Origin: Ochrobactrum sp. BTU1
GTDB taxonomy: Bacteria; Pseudomonadota; Alphaproteobacteria; Rhizobiales; Rhizobiaceae
DNA length: 64,000 nt
NCBI GenBank assembly: GCA_018798825.1
Contig: CP076354.1
Coordinates: forward strand, 1,939,001-2,003,000
Reading direction: 5' to 3'
Positions within the stretch are counted from its first letter, which is position 1; each line of letters begins with the position of its first letter. This document shows positions 9,082 through 18,064 of the stretch, one piece after another. The notes beneath the pieces were generated by a model. The model had not been told where the DNA came from, ran no database searches, and saw only the letters and a list, made by a program, of their open reading frames with translations. A program made the translations under genes and the position numbers.

Positions 9082-12000
9082 TCAGTCGGCGTAAACGACA
9101 AGCAAATCCTTCGCGTCGATCTGTTCGCCGGGGCGCACAAGCACTTCGGCAATCGAACCATCGCGTTCAGCACGCAGAGCCGTTTCCATCTTCATGGCTT
9201 CGATTGAAAGCAGCACATCGCCTGCCTTCACGTTCTGGCCCTGCGATACAGCAACCGTGGACACAACACCCGGCATCGGCGCGCCGACATGCTTGTCATT
9301 GCCCAGTTCCGCTTTACGCTTAACACCACCCGACGCACCCTTGGCGCGGTTTGGCACCTTGACGCGGCGCGGCTGACCATTGAGCTCGAAGAACACGGTG
9401 ACCATGCCCTTCTCATCAGTCTCAGACATCGCCTGATTGACGATAACGAGTGTCTTGCCGCGTTCAAGATCAACGAAGACTTCTTCTTCCGGCTTCAAGC
9501 CATAGAAATAAACCGGCGTTGGCAGGACACTGGTCGGGCCGTAGTTTTCCTGTGCCGCCGCATAGTCGGTGAAGACCTTTGGATACATCAGATAAGAAGC
9601 AAATTCCTGATCCGTGATCTCGCGACCAAGCGTGTCCTCAATCGACTTGCGCTCGGCATCAAGATCAGCGGCTGGAAGCAGCGAACCGGGACGAACCGTA
9701 AAAGGCTTTTCGTCTTTCAGCACCTTCTTCTGCAACGATGCAGGCCAGCCCGATGGCGGCTGACCGAGATCGCCACGCATCATCGATACAACCGAATCCG
9801 GGAAGGCAATATCCTTGTCCGGGTTTTCGACATCGGCAACAGTCAGGTCCTGAGAGACCATCATTAGCGCCATGTCACCCACCACCTTGGAGGACGGCGT
9901 GACCTTGACGATATCGCCAAACATGCGGTTCACATCGGCGTAAGCCTGCGCCACTTCATGCCAACGGGTTTCAAGACCCAGCGAACGCGCCTGTTCCTTG
10001 AGGTTCGTAAACTGACCGCCCGGCATTTCATGCAAGTACACTTCCGAAGCCGGTCCCTTAAGATCGCTTTCAAAGGCAGCATATTGATTGCGCACCGCTT
10101 CCCAATAGAAGGAAATGCGGCGGATCGTTTCCGTATCAAGACCCGGATCGCGTTCCGAACCATGCAGCGCCTCGACAATCGAGCCGAGGCATGGCTGCGA
10201 TGTGTTGCCGGAGAAGGCATCCATTGCCGCATCGACCGCATCGACACCGGCATCGACCGCAGCAAGCACAGTCGCCGCCGAAATGCCCGACGTATCATGG
10301 GTGTGGAAGTGGATCGGCAGATCGGTTTCCTCACGCAGTGCCTTAAATAGCACGCGTGCCGCCGCAGGCTTCAACAGACCCGCCATATCCTTGAGAGCGA
10401 TAATATGCGCGCCAGCCTTTTCAACCTGCTTGGCCAGATCGACATAATACTTAAGGTCGTATTTGGCGCGATCCGGATTGAGAATATCGCCGGTATAGCA
10501 GATAGCCGCTTCACAAAGCTTGTTCTCTTCCAGCACCGCATCCATCGATACGCGCATGTTCTCAACCCAGTTGAGGCTGTCGAACACGCGGAACAGGTCC
10601 ATGCCGCCCCGCGCTGCTTCACGCACGAAATACTTCACCACATTGTCCGGATAGGACTTGTAGCCAACGCCGTTCGCACCACGCAGCAGCATTTGCAGCA
10701 GGATGTTTGGCGCGCCTTCGCGCACCATTGCCAGACGTTCCCACGGATCTTCCGTCAAAAAGCGCATCGACACATCAAAGGTCGCACCGCCCCAGCATTC
10801 AAGCGAGAAGAGGTTCGGCAGCGCCTGCGCATAGGCATTGGCCACACGCGCAATATCATAGGTACGCACGCGGGTTGCCAGCAATGACTGGTGGCCATCA
10901 CGCATGGTCGTATCGGTCAACAGAACGCGCTTCTCATTGCGCATCCACTCGGCAAACTTCTGCGGTCCAAGCTTGTCCAGCAACTGTTTGGTGCCATCGA
11001 CCACCGGACGATCACCAAACCACGGCACAATTGGCTTCGCCGCATCTTGCGATGGCTCAGCACGGCCCTTGGTTTCCGGATGACCATTGACGGTAACATC
11101 AGCCACATAGGTCAGAAGCTTGGTCGCACGATCCTGACGCTTCATATGCGTGAAAAGCTCAGGCGTCGTATCGATGAAGCGCGTCGTGTAATCATTCGAC
11201 TGGAATCGCGGATGATTGATGATCGCTTCAACGAAGGTGAGGTTTGTCGCGACACCGCGAATACGGAATTCGCGCAGAGCACGGTCCATACGGCGGATGG
11301 CTTCAATCGGCGTCGAGCCCGACGCCGTAACTTTCACCAGCAGTGGATCATAATAGCGCGTGATGACCGCGCCCGAATAGGCAGTGCCACCATCGAGACG
11401 AATGCCAAAACCCGAAGCCGAGCGATAGGCCTGAATGCGTCCATAATCCGGAACGAAATTCTGCTCAGGGTCTTCGGTGGTGATACGGCACTGCAACGCA
11501 TGACCGTTGAGGCGAATATTCTTTTGTTCCGGCACACCGGATTCAGGCGTACCAATGGCATAGCCTTCCAGAATATGAATCTGCGCCTTGACGATATCGA
11601 TACCCGTCACTTCTTCCGTGACAGTATGCTCGACCTGAATGCGCGGGTTCACTTCGATAAAGTAAAACGCGCCGGTATCAGCATCCATCAGGAATTCGAC
11701 CGTACCCGCACCGATATAATCGGTGGCATGGGCGATCTTCAGGCCATAACTTGCCAGTTCCTGACGCTGTGCATCATTGAGGTAAGGCGCAGGCGCGCGT
11801 TCAACGACTTTCTGGTTACGGCGCTGGATCGAGCAATCGCGCTCATAAAGATGAACCGCATTGCCATGCGTATCACCCAGAATCTGCACTTCAACGTGAC
11901 GCGCACGCTCGACAAGCTTTTCGAGATAGACTTCATCCTTGCCGAAAGCTGCCTTGGCCTCGCGCTTGGCTTCCGTCACTTCTCGGTCAAGGTCTTCCTC

Positions 12001-12543
12001 AGCGCGAATGGCACGCATACCGCGACCGCCGCCACCCCAAGATGCTTTCAGCATCAACGGATAGCCGATTTTGGCTGCGAGCTTCTTCACTTCCGCTATA
12101 TCGTCAGGCAGCGGATCGGTTGCAGGCACAACCGGAACGCCAATCTCAATTGCGAGATTACGCGCGGCAACCTTGTTACCGAGGCGGCGCATGGTTTCTG
12201 GCTTTGGGCCGATGAAGATGATGCCGTTCTCAGCACAGGCATCGGCAAATTCGGGGCTTTCCGACAAAAGGCCATAACCCGGATGGATCGCATCGGCACC
12301 CGAAAGCTTGGCAACGCGGATGACTTCATCAATCGAAAGATAGCTTTCGATCGGACCGAGATCACGTCCGAGATGCGGTCCGCGACCGACCTGATAGCTT
12401 TCGTCTGCTTTAAAGCGATGCAGTGAGAGTTTATCTTCCTCTGCCCATATGGCCACCGTTTTTATGCCAAGCTCATTGGCTGCGCGGAACACGCGGATAG
12501 CGATTTCGGAACGGTTGGCGACCAGAATTTTACGGATGGACAA
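9082..12543 (-). CDS. pyc: Pyruvate carboxylase
   Basis: A biotin enzyme that carboxylates pyruvate to oxaloacetate, replenishing the TCA cycle. The single 1153-residue chain has all domains in order: biotin carboxylase with ATP-grasp (KILVANRSEIAIRVFRA at the start, SWGGGGRGMR near 165, the FIEVNPRIQVEHTVTE site near 295), carboxyltransferase (DTTMRDGHQSLLATR, metal ligand HFHTHDTSG), the allosteric linker, and the C-terminal biotinyl domain with the lysine of EAMKMET at 1118. I place the start at TTG 12543 because GGGAG sits eight bases upstream and the family begins at this point; an earlier TTG at 12564 is less likely. It is a single-gene unit between two terminators. Confidence 0.97.
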   Translation of the reverse strand: MSIRKILVANRSEIAIRVFRAANELGIKTVAIWAEEDKLSLHRFKADESYQVGRGPHLGRDLGPIESYLSIDEVIRVAKLSGADAIHPGYGLLSESPEFADACAENGIIFIGPKPETMRRLGNKVAARNLAIEIGVPVVPATDPLPDDIAEVKKLAAKIGYPLMLKASWGGGGRGMRAIRAEEDLDREVTEAKREAKAAFGKDEVYLEKLVERARHVEVQILGDTHGNAVHLYERDCSIQRRNQKVVERAPAPYLNDAQRQELASYGLKIAHATDYIGAGTVEFLMDADTGAFYFIEVNPRIQVEHTVTEEVTGIDIVKAQIHILEGYAIGTPESGVPEQKNIRLNGHALQCRITTEDPEQNFVPDYGRIQAYRSASGFGIRLDGGTAYSGAVITRYYDPLLVKVTASGSTPIEAIRRMDRALREFRIRGVATNLTFVEAIINHPRFQSNDYTTRFIDTTPELFTHMKRQDRATKLLTYVADVTVNGHPETKGRAEPSQDAAKPIVPWFGDRPVVDGTKQLLDKLGPQKFAEWMRNEKRVLLTDTTMRDGHQSLLATRVRTYDIARVANAYAQALPNLFSLECWGGATFDVSMRFLTEDPWERLAMVREGAPNILLQMLLRGANGVGYKSYPDNVVKYFVREAARGGMDLFRVFDSLNWVENMRVSMDAVLEENKLCEAAICYTGDILNPDRAKYDLKYYVDLAKQVEKAGAHIIALKDMAGLLKPAAARVLFKALREETDLPIHFHTHDTSGISAATVLAAVDAGVDAVDAAMDAFSGNTSQPCLGSIVEALHGSERDPGLDTETIRRISFYWEAVRNQYAAFESDLKGPASEVYLHEMPGGQFTNLKEQARSLGLETRWHEVAQAYADVNRMFGDIVKVTPSSKVVGDMALMMVSQDLTVADVENPDKDIAFPDSVVSMMRGDLGQPPSGWPASLQKKVLKDEKPFTVRPGSLLPAADLDAERKSIEDTLGREITDQEFASYLMYPKVFTDYAAAQENYGPTSVLPTPVYFYGLKPEEEVFVDLERGKTLVIVNQAMSETDEKGMVTVFFELNGQPRRVKVPNRAKGASGGVKRKAELGNDKHVGAPMPGVVSTVAVSQGQNVKAGDVLLSIEAMKMETALRAERDGSIAEVLVRPGEQIDAKDLLVVYAD

Positions 12544-12627
12544 GGCAGAACTCCCACACTGCAATGATCGGTATGGCTTTGATTAGCCTGCAATCTAAGC
12601 AAGCGCAAACAAACTGTGCAACTGCGA

Positions 12628-12664
12628 TACAAAAACAAAATGCCCGACCAAAAGTCGGGCATCC
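12628..12664 (-). terminator. Terminator of the distal livK gene
   Basis: A perfect 9-base stem (ATGCCCGAC / GTCGGGCAT) with a 5-base loop is followed on the minus strand by TTTTGTTTTTG. Confidence 0.85.
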
Positions 12665-12794
12665 TGCCAAAATTTGAAGCAAATTTTGCTAATATATGAG
12701 GCAATCTGCACAGCATTACTGGCTAAATAGCACATTCAGCCAATTGAACATTGTTCAGAGCTCACTTTGAAAAGTGAGTCTGCCTCTTTCAGTC

Positions 12795-13913
12795 TTATTT
12801 CTTCTGGAAGTAGTTATATTTTCCATCGTCGCCCTTGCGCCATTCGAACATGACATAAGGTGAAAGGCTTGGATCACCTTTTGCATCATAAGAGACGTCA
12901 CCGAGCACCGTCTTGAACGGACCCTTGGCCTTCATGGCTTCAGCAACCGACTGCGGATCGTTGTTTCCGGCAGCATTGGCTGCATCAACCAGCGACTGCA
13001 CACCTGCATAAGCGTAGAAGGTATAGGCTTCCGGCTCAAAACCCTTGTCGCGGAACGCCTTGATCAGATCAGCATTGGCTGCATCATCGCGCGGGTCCGG
13101 GCCAAACGTATTCAGAACACCCGCAACCGCATCGCCAGCAATCGAAGCCAGCTCGTTGGAAACAATGCCGTCACCGGAGATGAACTGTGCCTTCAGACCC
13201 TGATCGGCCATCTGACGAATGATAAGGCCTGCTTCCGGATGCATCCCGCCCCAATAGACGGCAGTAATGCCTGCAGCCTTCATCTTGGAAATCAGCGCTG
13301 AGAAATCCTTATCGCCCTGATTAACGCCTTCATACAGCGTCTCTTCCTTGCCATTGGCATTGAGCGACTTCTTGGTTTCATCTGCAAGACCCTGACCGTA
13401 AGGGGTCTTGTCGTGCAAGATCGCGACTTTGCCGTCCTTGTAGGTATCGGCAATGTATTTGCCCGCAACGATGCCCTGCTGATCATCACGACGGCAGGTA
13501 CGGAAGGTGTTCCACAATTCGCGTTCAGTGAAGGTTGGGTTAGTCGTGCCCGGCGCAATCATCAGCACGCCATTTTCAGCGTAAATATCGGAGGTTGGAA
13601 TGCTGACGCCCGAATTGAAATGGCCGATCACGAATTGAACGCCGTCACCAACGAACTTGTTGGCAACCGAAATCCCCTGACGTGGATCGGCAGCATCATC
13701 GCCATAAACGATCGTGATCTGCTCGCCGTTCATGCCGCCCTTGGCATTGGCTTCTGCAACAGCCGCTTCAACGCCGCGCTTGATCTGGTCGCCATAAGCC
13801 GCCTGACCACCGGTCAATGGTGCGCCAACGCCCAGCAGCACATCAGCAAACGACGCTCCGCCCATCGCAACCAAAGCGGAAAGGCACACACCACAGAATA
13901 AGGATTTTTTCAT
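12795..13913 (-). CDS. Branched-chain amino acid ABC transporter, substrate-binding protein (second copy)
   Basis: A 372-residue periplasmic binding protein of the LivJ/LivK type (Peripla_BP_6). The start is ATG 13913 ([20 protein letters not shown]), preceded by GGGAG; a Sec signal peptide of about 23 residues ends at SFA-DVLLG. The mature part has two Rossmann-like lobes, with [20 protein letters not shown] at the first lobe and [11 protein letters not shown] for ligand binding. It is clearly a paralogue of the gene at 14278-15393 along the full length. It has its own terminator, and a 364-base gap separates it from the first copy, so it may be expressed on its own. The exact ligand (leucine-type or another amino acid or amide) is not known. 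Confidence 0.94.
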   Translation of the reverse strand: MKKSLFCGVCLSALVAMGGASFADVLLGVGAPLTGGQAAYGDQIKRGVEAAVAEANAKGGMNGEQITIVYGDDAADPRQGISVANKFVGDGVQFVIGHFNSGVSIPTSDIYAENGVLMIAPGTTNPTFTERELWNTFRTCRRDDQQGIVAGKYIADTYKDGKVAILHDKTPYGQGLADETKKSLNANGKEETLYEGVNQGDKDFSALISKMKAAGITAVYWGGMHPEAGLIIRQMADQGLKAQFISGDGIVSNELASIAGDAVAGVLNTFGPDPRDDAANADLIKAFRDKGFEPEAYTFYAYAGVQSLVDAANAAGNNDPQSVAEAMKAKGPFKTVLGDVSYDAKGDPSLSPYVMFEWRKGDDGKYNYFQKK

Positions 13914-14211
13914 TTCAATTACTCCCATTGAACCACAATCTCCGGACTGAATTCCGGAGCCGCCAATTCCACTGGAAGAGAGTTTTTCATACCCCGTGCG
14001 AGAGACAGGCCTGATGCTATGAATTGACAATCCACGCACCCAACGCTTCCCGACACCCTCGCCCCTCCTCCAGGGAACGAATTGCCAACCGTGCTTTACG
14101 CCAAACAATGTCGTTGCATTAGGTAAAATGGCTTTAATCAGTATTGTCCATCCTCATTAATATCTAAATTTGATGCTTTTTCCGCATGATGTCATGAATT
14201 TAAAGTTTTCG
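13914..14211. other. Gap between the two livK genes
   Basis: The stretch from the second livK start to the terminator of the first copy is AT-rich in its left-to-centre part (around 14110-14215). It probably holds a separate minus-strand promoter for the second copy. Open frames here run in phase upstream of the second livK but carry no recognisable protein. I see no RNA gene or repeat. Confidence 0.4.
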
Positions 14212-14244
14212 TAAAATAAAAATGCCCGGCATATAGCCGGGCAC
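14212..14244 (-). terminator. Terminator of the proximal livK gene
   Basis: The stem TGCCCGGC / GCCGGGCA with a 5-base loop is followed on the minus strand by TTTTTATTTT. It separates the two livK paralogues. Confidence 0.85.
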
Positions 14245-14277
14245 TTTTCTTAGAGACGTAATAATACAGACAGAGAC

Positions 14278-15393
14278 TTACTGCTGAATGTAATTATATT
14301 TCCCGTCTGCACCCTTTTCCCACTTATACATTACGTAACCTGGGAGTTTCGGGTCGCCCTTGGCATCATAGGAAAGATCACCAAGCACAGTTGGGAACGG
14401 ACCTTTTTCCTTCAACGCCTTAGCAATTTCCTGTGGGTCGTTGCTGCCAGCTGCCTTTGCAGCACCTGCCAGAGACTGAACAGCCGCATAGGAGTAGAGC
14501 GTGTAGGCTTCTGGTTCAAAGCCTGCATCGCGGAACTTCTTGACGAGATCAGCATTGGCTGGGTTGTTGCGTGGATCTGGGCCGAATGTGTTCAGCGTGC
14601 CTTCAACAGCCGGACCTGCAATCGAAGCCAGCTCGTTGGAAACGATACCGTCACCCGAAATGAACTGCGCCTTCAGACCCTGATCAGCCATCTGACGGAT
14701 GATGAGACCGGCTTCCGGATGCAGACCACCCCAATAAACGACGGTGACGCCTGCCTGCTTCATCTTGGCGATGAGCGCAGAGAAGTCCTTCTCACCGACG
14801 TTCACGCCTTCATAAAGAGCTTCCTTGGCGCCGAGCTCGTTGAGCTTCTTCTTGGTTTCATCGGCAAGACCCTGACCATAAGGGGTCTTATCGTGGATCA
14901 CAGCAATCTTCGCGTCCTTGAAGTTGTCGAAGATATACTGACCGGCAACGATGCCCTGCTGATCGTCACGGCCGCAGGTACGGAACGTGTTCCACAGTTC
15001 GCGCTCGGTATAGACCGGGTTGGTCGCTGCTGGCGAAATTTCGAGAATACCGTTTTCGGCATAGACTTCAGACGCCGGGATCGAAACACCGGAGTTGAAG
15101 TGGCCGATCACGTATTTCACGCCATCAGCGGCAAACTTATTTGCAACCGAAATACCCTGCTTTGGATCCGACACGTCGTCACCGAGCGTAATCGAGATCT
15201 TTTCGCCGTTGATGCCACCAGCATCATTGATTTCCTTGATGGCTGCTTCCGCACCCTTCTGGATCTGCGCGCCATACACAGCGTTTGGACCAGTCAGCGG
15301 TGCGCCGATGCCCAAAAGTACATCTGCCCAAGCCGAGCCACTGAAAGCCATCACTGCTGCAAGAGCAACGCCTGAGAAAAGCGATTTCTTCAT
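14278..15393 (-). CDS. livK: Branched-chain amino acid ABC transporter, substrate-binding protein (first copy)
   Basis: A 371-residue periplasmic binding protein of the LivJ/LivK family. It begins [20 protein letters not shown], a Sec signal peptide cleaved after about residue 23 (SAWA-DVLLG). [20 protein letters not shown] and [19 protein letters not shown] are the conserved lobe-one segments; [22 protein letters not shown] is in the second lobe. GGGAG precedes the ATG. It lies downstream of the permease and ATPase genes, beyond a small DUF6867 gene and a 246-base gap with a hairpin and a repeat, which suggests higher or separate expression from that of the membrane components, as is usual for binding proteins. 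Confidence 0.95.
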   Translation of the reverse strand: MKKSLFSGVALAAVMAFSGSAWADVLLGIGAPLTGPNAVYGAQIQKGAEAAIKEINDAGGINGEKISITLGDDVSDPKQGISVANKFAADGVKYVIGHFNSGVSIPASEVYAENGILEISPAATNPVYTERELWNTFRTCGRDDQQGIVAGQYIFDNFKDAKIAVIHDKTPYGQGLADETKKKLNELGAKEALYEGVNVGEKDFSALIAKMKQAGVTVVYWGGLHPEAGLIIRQMADQGLKAQFISGDGIVSNELASIAGPAVEGTLNTFGPDPRNNPANADLVKKFRDAGFEPEAYTLYSYAAVQSLAGAAKAAGSNDPQEIAKALKEKGPFPTVLGDLSYDAKGDPKLPGYVMYKWEKGADGKYNYIQQ

Positions 15394-15473
15394 TACTTGA
15401 ACTCCCGATTATAGTTACCCCGAACGATGTTTTTGCATCGCTTTATTATCTTGCTGATTTGCCAGCAATATCT

Positions 15474-15497
15474 ACGCTGAACCTGTTTTTCAGCGTG
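15474..15497. promoter_or_regulatory. Short hairpin upstream of livK
   Basis: The inverted repeat ACGCTGAA / TTCAGCGT with an 8-base loop lies in the gap between the DUF6867 gene and livK. On the plus strand it is followed by a T-rich stretch. It may be a processing or regulatory stem in the liv transcript leader; function unknown. Confidence 0.35.
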
Positions 15498-15550
15498 ATC
15501 TTTTTAAAGAAGCTCCGCCGCCAGAGCGTTTTGAGTTTTCTATTTTATCA

Positions 15551-15622
15551 GAGCAAATGCTCTGAATTATTGTTTTTAAGCCGTCCCCCAAAACCGGTTC
15601 CCACTTCTGGGGGACATGCTCT
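15551..15622. repeat. REP-like intergenic element, copy 4
   Basis: Read on the minus strand: AGAGCATGTCCCCCAGAAG, then TGGGAACCGGTTTTGG, ending at AGAGCATTTGCTC. The middle GGGAACCGG matches copies at 45169 and 51017. It lies in the liv transcript, downstream of the DUF6867 gene. Confidence 0.65.
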
Positions 15623-15639
15623 CACGGCGAAGCTTCGAA

Positions 15640-15984
15640 TTATTTTGCCTTCCAGCTAAGTGGTGAAGCTTTTTCATAGAGCCAGTTATACTGGCGCACC
15701 ATTTGTTTGGTGCGCGTATAGCGATAGCCGATCGTACCGATGACCATCAGCACGATCACATCAACCAGATAGTAGTGCAGCGAAAGCAGCGTGCCCTCAA
15801 ACAGCGCATAGTGGATAAACCGCACGGCTGCGCCCAAAGGGATAAGATAGAGCAAAAGCTGCGGATAGGTCCGCCATGTCTGTGCGCAGGCACGGCCTGT
15901 CATCCAGGCAGCCCAGCCACCCAGAAGGCAGGTGATGAGAAAAAACAGCCAGAATGACGGTTCTTCGTAGAGAATTCCCTGCAT
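15640..15984 (-). CDS. DUF6867-type membrane protein of the liv operon
   Basis: A 114-residue protein with three hydrophobic segments (about 9-29, 42-62 and 68-88), starting MQGILYEEPSFWLFFLITCL. I recognise it as the conserved hypothetical family that accompanies liv transport genes in Rhizobiales (DUF6867 by memory); no function is established that I know of. It lies 11 bases after the livF stop and is co-directional, so it is part of the transporter operon. Position and topology suggest an accessory membrane subunit or assembly factor, but that is inference. The ATG at 15984 follows AAGGAGAAA. Confidence 0.85.
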   Translation of the reverse strand: MQGILYEEPSFWLFFLITCLLGGWAAWMTGRACAQTWRTYPQLLLYLIPLGAAVRFIHYALFEGTLLSLHYYLVDVIVLMVIGTIGYRYTRTKQMVRQYNWLYEKASPLSWKAK

Positions 15985-15995
15985 GATTTTTCTCC

Positions 15996-16742
15996 TTAAT
16001 GCCTTCCGCCTTCGAGATAGGCGGCACGCACTTCCGGGTCAGCCAGCAGTTCGCGGCCAGCGCCGCTCATTGTGATTGATCCATTGACCATAACATAGCC
16101 GCGATCAGCAAGCTTCAGCGCACCGAAAGCATTCTGCTCGACGAGAAACACTGTGAGACCCTGCGTGCGGTTGAGTTCCTTGATCGCTTCGAAGATCTGC
16201 TTGACGATCAGAGGAGCAAGACCCAATGACGGCTCGTCAAGAAGCAGAAGCTTCGGACGGGCCATCAGCGCGCGCGCAATCGCCAGCATCTGCTGTTCAC
16301 CACCCGAAAGTGTGCCGCCGCGCTGATTGATACGCTCCTTCAGACGCGGGAAGAGTTCGAACATCAGCGCAACATCTTCCTCGAAATATTGCTGATGATC
16401 GAGGCTCGCACCCATCTGCAGGTTTTCGAGCACTGTCATGCGCGGGAAAATGCGGCGACCTTCCGGCGATTGTGCAATTCGCAGCTTCGCAATCTCATGC
16501 GGCGGCATTGACGTAATGTCCTTGCCGCCGAAAAGAATGCGGCCTGTACGAGCGCGCGGCGAACCGAAGATGGTCATCATGAGTGTGGACTTGCCAGCAC
16601 CGTTGGCGCCAATCAACGCTACGATTTCACCCTCGTTGACTGTCAAGTCGATGCCCTTGAGTGCGCGGATGTTGCCGTAATAGGTCTCGACCTTTTCGAC
16701 GGCCAGAAGCGGTTGCTTTGTTTGCATAGTGTCAGCCGTCAT
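15996..16742 (-). CDS. livF: Branched-chain amino acid ABC transporter ATPase LivF
   Basis: A 248-residue cytoplasmic ATPase that powers uptake with LivG. Walker A is GANGAGKST (about residues 43-51), the Q-loop region holds AQSPEGRRIFPRMTV (a LivF marker), the signature is LSGGEQQMLAIARALM, and Walker B is LLLLDEPSLGLAP followed by the switch histidine position replaced by the usual LivF FLVEQN. The start codon overlaps the livG stop by one base (TAATG), showing translational coupling. An ATG six codons downstream (MQTKQPL) is an alternative start. Confidence 0.96.
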   Translation of the reverse strand: MTADTMQTKQPLLAVEKVETYYGNIRALKGIDLTVNEGEIVALIGANGAGKSTLMMTIFGSPRARTGRILFGGKDITSMPPHEIAKLRIAQSPEGRRIFPRMTVLENLQMGASLDHQQYFEEDVALMFELFPRLKERINQRGGTLSGGEQQMLAIARALMARPKLLLLDEPSLGLAPLIVKQIFEAIKELNRTQGLTVFLVEQNAFGALKLADRGYVMVNGSITMSGAGRELLADPEVRAAYLEGGRH

Positions 16743-18064
16743 TATTCAGCTCCCTTCTTGGGCTTTGCCGGAGCTTTGGCGCTCTTCGTGCCTTTAGGGG
16801 CTCTGGCTGCCTTTGCGGGAGCAGTCTTATGGCTCGTAGGGACATCACCGGCTTCAACACGGGTTGAAAACTCGGTTGCCTGACCCGAAGCAAGTTGTGC
16901 TGCCTGCCCCACCCAGTCTTCGCGGGCAATGCGACCGTCGAATTCCAGATAGGTTTCAGCCTGAACGATGTCAGCTTCAGTCCAGGCGGCAATCTGATCA
17001 AAATGATAGATGCCGTGCTCGTTGAGCTTCTTCTCGTTGACTTCACCGATGCCCTTGATGAGCGTCAGATTATCAGGCTTGCCATCACGCGCTGCAGCCA
17101 ATCCGCCTGCAAAACGAACGGCCTCTTCAGCCTTTTCTTCCTCGATTGCCTCTACAGCAAGCTGAGTTGCGATAAAGTCTGCAGGATCACCAGTGCCTGG
17201 CTTGTCCGCTTCTTCGATCAACTCTGCGATCTCATCGTCATCAACGCCGAGATAGGCGGCGATAACGCGCGGATCGTTGCGCACTGCTTCCGGTGAGCCG
17301 TCAGAGATCTTTGTGCCATATTCAAGCACGATCACATGGTCGGAAATTTCCATAACCACTGACATATCGTGTTCGATCAACAGGATCGACGTGCCGGTTT
17401 CCTTGCGAATATCGAGCAGCAGCTTGTTGAGCTCTGCCGATTCACGAGGGTTAAGACCCGCGGCCGGCTCATCGAGGCAGAGAATTTCTGGCTCAGTGCA
17501 CATGGCGCGCGCAATTTCCAGACGGCGTTGATCGCCATAAGGCAGATCGCCAGCCGGGTCGTCCGCACGATCAATGAGATTGATCTTCTCAAGCCAGTAG
17601 CGCGCTTTTTCGACCGCTGCCTTAGCGGCTTTCTTATAGCCCGGCAGACCCAGAAGACCGAGGATCGTGTAACCTGACGAACGCATCAGCACGTTGTGCT
17701 GTGCGACAAGCAGGTTTTCCAGCACGGTCAGACCCGAGAACAGACGAATGTTCTGGAACGTACGTGCAACGCGGGCATCCTGCGTAATCTTGAAATCGGG
17801 CAGGCGTTCCAAAAGGAACTTTTCGCCCGTATTCCGGTTCATGGTCAGCATACCGCCGGTTGGCTTGTAGAAGCCGGTGATGCAGTTGAAGACCGTCGTC
17901 TTGCCCGCACCGTTAGGTCCGATGATGGCTGTGATGTCGCCGCGCTTCACATCGAAGCTCAGATCATTGATCGCAACGAGACCACCAAAGCGCATCGACA
18001 GATGCTCAACTGTAAGAATGGTATCTTTCGAACCATTGCCAGCCATAATTTTTGTCTCCGCCAT
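16742..18064 (-). CDS. livG: Branched-chain amino acid ABC transporter ATPase LivG with C-terminal HhH-like extension
   Basis: A 440-residue protein, against about 255-290 for usual LivG. Residues 1-274 form the ABC ATPase: Walker A GPNGAGKT (49-56), the marker VARTFQNIRLF, signature-like LPYGDQRRLEIARAMC, Walker B CLDEPAAGLNP. An acidic linker (275-330) follows, then a helix-hairpin-helix-like module at 331-385 (DNLTLIKGIGEVNEKKLNEH, then GIYHFDQIAAW), and a lysine/alanine/proline-rich basic tail to 440. The same module type is known to me from C-termini of rhizobial NuoE and L21; its role on LivG is unknown. The start overlaps the livM stop (TGATG); ATG 18046 follows GGCGGAG and may be the real start. 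Confidence 0.94.
   Translation of the reverse strand: MAETKIMAGNGSKDTILTVEHLSMRFGGLVAINDLSFDVKRGDITAIIGPNGAGKTTVFNCITGFYKPTGGMLTMNRNTGEKFLLERLPDFKITQDARVARTFQNIRLFSGLTVLENLLVAQHNVLMRSSGYTILGLLGLPGYKKAAKAAVEKARYWLEKINLIDRADDPAGDLPYGDQRRLEIARAMCTEPEILCLDEPAAGLNPRESAELNKLLLDIRKETGTSILLIEHDMSVVMEISDHVIVLEYGTKISDGSPEAVRNDPRVIAAYLGVDDDEIAELIEEADKPGTGDPADFIATQLAVEAIEEEKAEEAVRFAGGLAAARDGKPDNLTLIKGIGEVNEKKLNEHGIYHFDQIAAWTEADIVQAETYLEFDGRIAREDWVGQAAQLASGQATEFSTRVEAGDVPTSHKTAPAKAARAPKGTKSAKAPAKPKKGAE

Noticed and set aside
10891..12426. A 511-codon open frame opposite pyc
   Set aside because: Shadow of the pyc coding strand with the same codon-bias artefact and no ribosome-binding site or domain.
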